Shown here: in pieces, positions 6,315 to 8,165 of the stretch | Position numbering within the stretch: the first letter of the stretch is position 1 | How the letters are laid out: every line of letters starts with the position of its first letter | Assembly: GCA_017530275.1 (NCBI GenBank) | Contig: JAFXMP010000231.1 | Location: 1 to 8,165, forward strand | Length of the DNA stretch: 8,165 bases | Origin: Clostridia bacterium | GTDB taxonomy: Bacteria; Bacillota_A; Clostridia; Christensenellales; Aristaeellaceae | Reading direction: 5' to 3' | Notes under the pieces: model-generated | What the model was told of the DNA's origin: nothing | The model's database searches: none | The model's input: only the letters and a program-made list of their open reading frames with translations | Position numbers and translations under genes: made by a program

Positions 6315-6356
6315 AAGAAGGACTGTGAGAGTGAATCACAGCCCTTCTTCTTTCGT
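6315..6356 (+). terminator. Probable intrinsic terminator of the sugar operon
   Basis: The arm 6315-6328 pairs with 6336-6349: seven outer pairs, an A-C mismatch (6322/6342), then CTGTGA with TCACAG around a 7-base loop. A T-rich tail (TTCTTTCGTT) follows. It lies 30 bases after the LacI-like stop and before the AraC promoter. The U-run is interrupted, so strength is uncertain. Confidence 0.65.
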
Positions 6357-6431
6357 TAATGCATGAGTATTTGGAGAAGGTTATTGCAAGGATTGTTCAT
6401 GCGTGAGCCGTGGCTAATCGAACAACTATAA

Positions 6432-6459
6432 TTGACTTTTTTAATCTCAGTGCTATACT
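6432..6459 (+). promoter_or_regulatory. Sigma-A promoter of the AraC gene
   Basis: TTGACT at 6432-6437 and TATACT at 6454-6459 are separated by 16 bases, and TGC directly before the -10 gives an extended -10 element. Transcription would start near 6466, leaving a leader of about 55 bases. This makes the regulator its own transcription unit and rules out the GTG at 6410 as start. Confidence 0.75.
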
Positions 6460-6507
6460 ATATAGAAAACGATGCTCAACAAAAAAACAAAATCGTCCTA
6501 CAAAAAT

Positions 6508-6512
6508 GGGAG
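6508..6512 (+). promoter_or_regulatory. Ribosome binding site fixing the AraC start
   Basis: GGGAG at 6508-6512 lies 8 bases before ATG 6521. The ATG at 6506 overlaps this site and lacks one of its own, so 6521 is preferred. Confidence 0.65.
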
Positions 6513-6520
6513 AAGACTTC

Positions 6521-7594
6521 ATGAGAGAAAAAGAAAAAGAGCTTCAAAGCCTTTTACCGCTCACCGAGGAAGAACAAGTATATAAACGGTTTTATGAGCT
6601 TCGGAAAGATGCTGACGCATATAAAGCTTATATGAAAGAAATGGAGGATTATGTCCGGCAGAATCGTCTGCTGATTTTTGAGTATCCATTCGTGACGCAT
6701 CCAGAGCTGCTCACGGAAAAAGATCTGTATGCGGACCTCTCCATCTCCAAAGGATCTAACGTCAATGTCGTGCGGCATCTGCGCTATACGCCGGTATTCG
6801 TGCACAGTCATTCTTTCTTTACCATGCTGTATGTCATGACAGGCCGGTGCGGGCACACGGCGGGTGGGATAGATATGCCGCTTAAGCAGGGGGATATTTT
6901 CTTCCTGCCGCCATATGTCAAGCAGACGATCGAAGTATTTGACGATGAGAGTGTGATCCTGAATCTGCATATCCGCAAAGACACTTTTGACGATGTTTTC
7001 TTCAACACCTTGCGCTACAATAATATCCTTTCTGATTTCTTTATGAGCAGTCTGTACAGTAAAGAGCCGGTACAGGGGATCCTGTTCCATACTGACGGCG
7101 ATGAGGAGATTCGGGATACGGTTCTGGAAATGTATCATGAAACGAAGCTCGATGACGTATACAGCTGGCGGCTGCTGAATACAATGGTGCCGCAGCTATT
7201 TGCCAAACTGCTTCGCTATTATTCCGATCAGGCTGTATTCACCGGCGCTTCGGTTCAAAAAGCAGACAATGTGAAACTGCGTATCCTGAGCTATATCAAT
7301 AACCATTATAAAACCGTCACACTGGAAGACCTGGCGGAGCATTTCAATTATTCCGTTCCTCATTGCTCCAAACTGATTCGTGATGAAACGGGTATTGGGT
7401 TCGTCGCTTTTGTACGCCGGATCAAGATGAATCATGCTGTGGCGTTGCTGCTGAATACGAAGACTGCCATTTCAGAAATCAGCAATGTTGTCGGTTATGA
7501 AAATCCTGAATCCTTTATCCGCGTTTTTCAAAAGGTGTATGGAATCACGCCGTCCGCATTCCGTAAAAAGATGCTGGAAAAAGAAGTGCTGTGA
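6521..7594 (+). CDS. AraC-family transcriptional regulator with N-terminal cupin domain
   Basis: This 357-aa DNA-binding regulator would sense a small ligand and act at the sugar operon promoter. A charged helical N-terminus (about 1-50) precedes a cupin-like sensor. The sensor shows RYTPVFVHSHSFFTMLYVMTG at about 88-107 and LKQGDIFFLPP at about 121-131. A helical linker runs to about 250. The C-terminal AraC domain has two helix-turn-helix units: TLEDLAEHFNYSVPHCSKL at 267-285, and AISEISNVVGYENPESFIRVF near 316-336. The second runs into the family signature ending YGITPSAFRKK. The gene has its own promoter and is not coupled to the upstream operon. Because the LacI-like protein has no HTH, this is the only DNA-binding regulator in the window and the best candidate to control the cluster; the target is inferred from position. 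Its stop codon abuts the integrase remnant. Confidence 0.88.
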   Translation: MREKEKELQSLLPLTEEEQVYKRFYELRKDADAYKAYMKEMEDYVRQNRLLIFEYPFVTHPELLTEKDLYADLSISKGSNVNVVRHLRYTPVFVHSHSFFTMLYVMTGRCGHTAGGIDMPLKQGDIFFLPPYVKQTIEVFDDESVILNLHIRKDTFDDVFFNTLRYNNILSDFFMSSLYSKEPVQGILFHTDGDEEIRDTVLEMYHETKLDDVYSWRLLNTMVPQLFAKLLRYYSDQAVFTGASVQKADNVKLRILSYINNHYKTVTLEDLAEHFNYSVPHCSKLIRDETGIGFVAFVRRIKMNHAVALLLNTKTAISEISNVVGYENPESFIRVFQKVYGITPSAFRKKMLEKEVL

Positions 7595-8165
7595 TGGATT
7601 GCTTACTCATACGCTCCATGTTATTCAACCCTACCTCAGCATGCATCATCCCGCGCGTCATTCAAAAAGAAATGCACCCGCTGAACGCGCCAGAGCAGGT
7701 GCAGTTACTTCAGTCTTTAAAAGGAAAAAAGAACGAGGCACTCATTGTTACGGCTTTATTTACTGGCATGCGTGCCGGTGAACTTCTTGGATTGACATGG
7801 GATAACGTTGACTTCGATCACGGCGTGATTCACATCGTAAAGCAGTTGACTCAGTCCCGTGGGGAAGGGCATCCGTTTGCCTTCGGCACTTTGAAAAACG
7901 GAAAGACGCGCAGTATCAATCCGGCTCCTTTTGTGCTGGAAACTTTGAAAGCTCATAAGGAATATCAGGAAGAGCAGAAGCGTATAGCCGGAGACTTGTG
8001 GAACGAGGGAAAGTTCCCTAACCTCGTCTTTACGCATGCAGATGGAAGTCATCTCTCTCAGCCTACTATTTGGAAGGCATTCCAGAAGGCATTGGAGGAT
8101 GCCGGGCTTGATCATCATCGTCTGCATGATTGCCGTCACACCTTCGCGGTTAATTCCATCCGTGC
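7593..8165 (+). pseudogene. Tyrosine site-specific integrase, 5'-truncated remnant (runs off right edge)
   Basis: The frame open from 7594 to the right edge encodes the catalytic domain of a phage/ICE-type tyrosine recombinase. Visible are the NPTSACIIP linker from 7627, the box I motif ALFTGMRAGELLGLTW with catalytic Arg at 7771-7773, the beta-hairpin Lys (TLKNGKTR) at 7894-7896, and box II HDCRHTFA with His 8125 and Arg 8134. The catalytic Tyr would lie beyond the window. The arm-binding and core-binding domains that normally precede the linker (roughly 170 residues) are absent, because AraC coding sequence occupies that place. In a neighbouring frame, bases 7593-7610 read DGLLTH, which fits the usual residues just before NPT. 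That suggests a 16-base intruding segment (7611-7626) and a frame break. An ATG at 7594 could still express a catalytic-domain-only product, but no good ribosome binding site precedes it. Confidence 0.75.

Noticed and set aside
6360..6407. Near-repeat TGCATGAG / TGCGTGAG, 40 bases apart, upstream of the AraC promoter
   Set aside because: Eight bases with one mismatch and no symmetry; not distinguishable from chance.
5443..7594. LacI-like core plus AraC gene as a split XylR-type regulator
   Set aside because: The two genes are separated by a terminator and a promoter, and the AraC protein has its own cupin sensor, so it is not simply the missing half of a XylR-like fusion.
1..8165. CRISPR arrays, tRNA or rRNA genes, riboswitches, inverted-repeat-bounded insertion sequences
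   Set aside because: I saw no regularly spaced repeats, no tRNA- or rRNA-like sequence, no long structured leader before either promoter unit, and no transposase; the only mobile-element trace is the integrase remnant.

Overview
The window reads as low-to-mid-GC Bacillota, most likely a gut-type Clostridia. The evidence is strong AGGAGG ribosome binding sites, GTG starts set by those sites, GATG/GTGA/ATGA-style stop-start overlaps, a GH78 enzyme with a C-terminal helical module of the kind I associate with clostridial glycosidases, and a Firmicutes-type tyrosine recombinase remnant. The assignment is inferred from sequence style, not from a database search.

Layout. Positions 1-258 hold the C-terminal end of an unrecognised membrane protein that enters from the left. 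Positions 255-511 hold two tiny overlapping ORFs of doubtful reality, followed by an AT-rich promoter region to about 593. Positions 594-6285 form one tightly packed plus-strand operon: an AlsK-like ROK sugar kinase, a large intracellular GH78 (alpha-L-rhamnosidase family) enzyme, an RpiB-type sugar-phosphate isomerase, an AlsE-type 3-epimerase, and a LacI/GalR-type sugar-binding protein that has no DNA-binding domain. The operon ends at a hairpin near 6315-6356. A separate gene for an AraC-family regulator (6521-7594) follows, with its own good sigma-A promoter. Right behind it, from about 7593 to the right edge, lies a tyrosine integrase that lacks its N-terminal half and appears to carry a frame break.

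How the genes work together. The kinase, RpiB-type isomerase and AlsE-type epimerase match the three enzymatic steps of the E. coli D-allose pathway: allose to allose-6-P to allulose-6-P to fructose-6-P. The GH78 enzyme has no signal peptide, so it would act on a glycoside already imported. No transporter and no rhamnose catabolic gene (isomerase, rhamnulokinase, aldolase) lies in the window. A plausible reading is that the GH78-like enzyme releases a sugar that feeds the allose/allulose-phosphate route. Several residues in its motifs differ from the usual rhamnosidase forms, which fits a changed specificity. The HTH-less LacI-like protein cannot act as a normal repressor, so the neighbouring AraC protein is the likely transcriptional regulator. 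The integrase remnant at the right end suggests the cluster sits in or beside a decayed mobile element.
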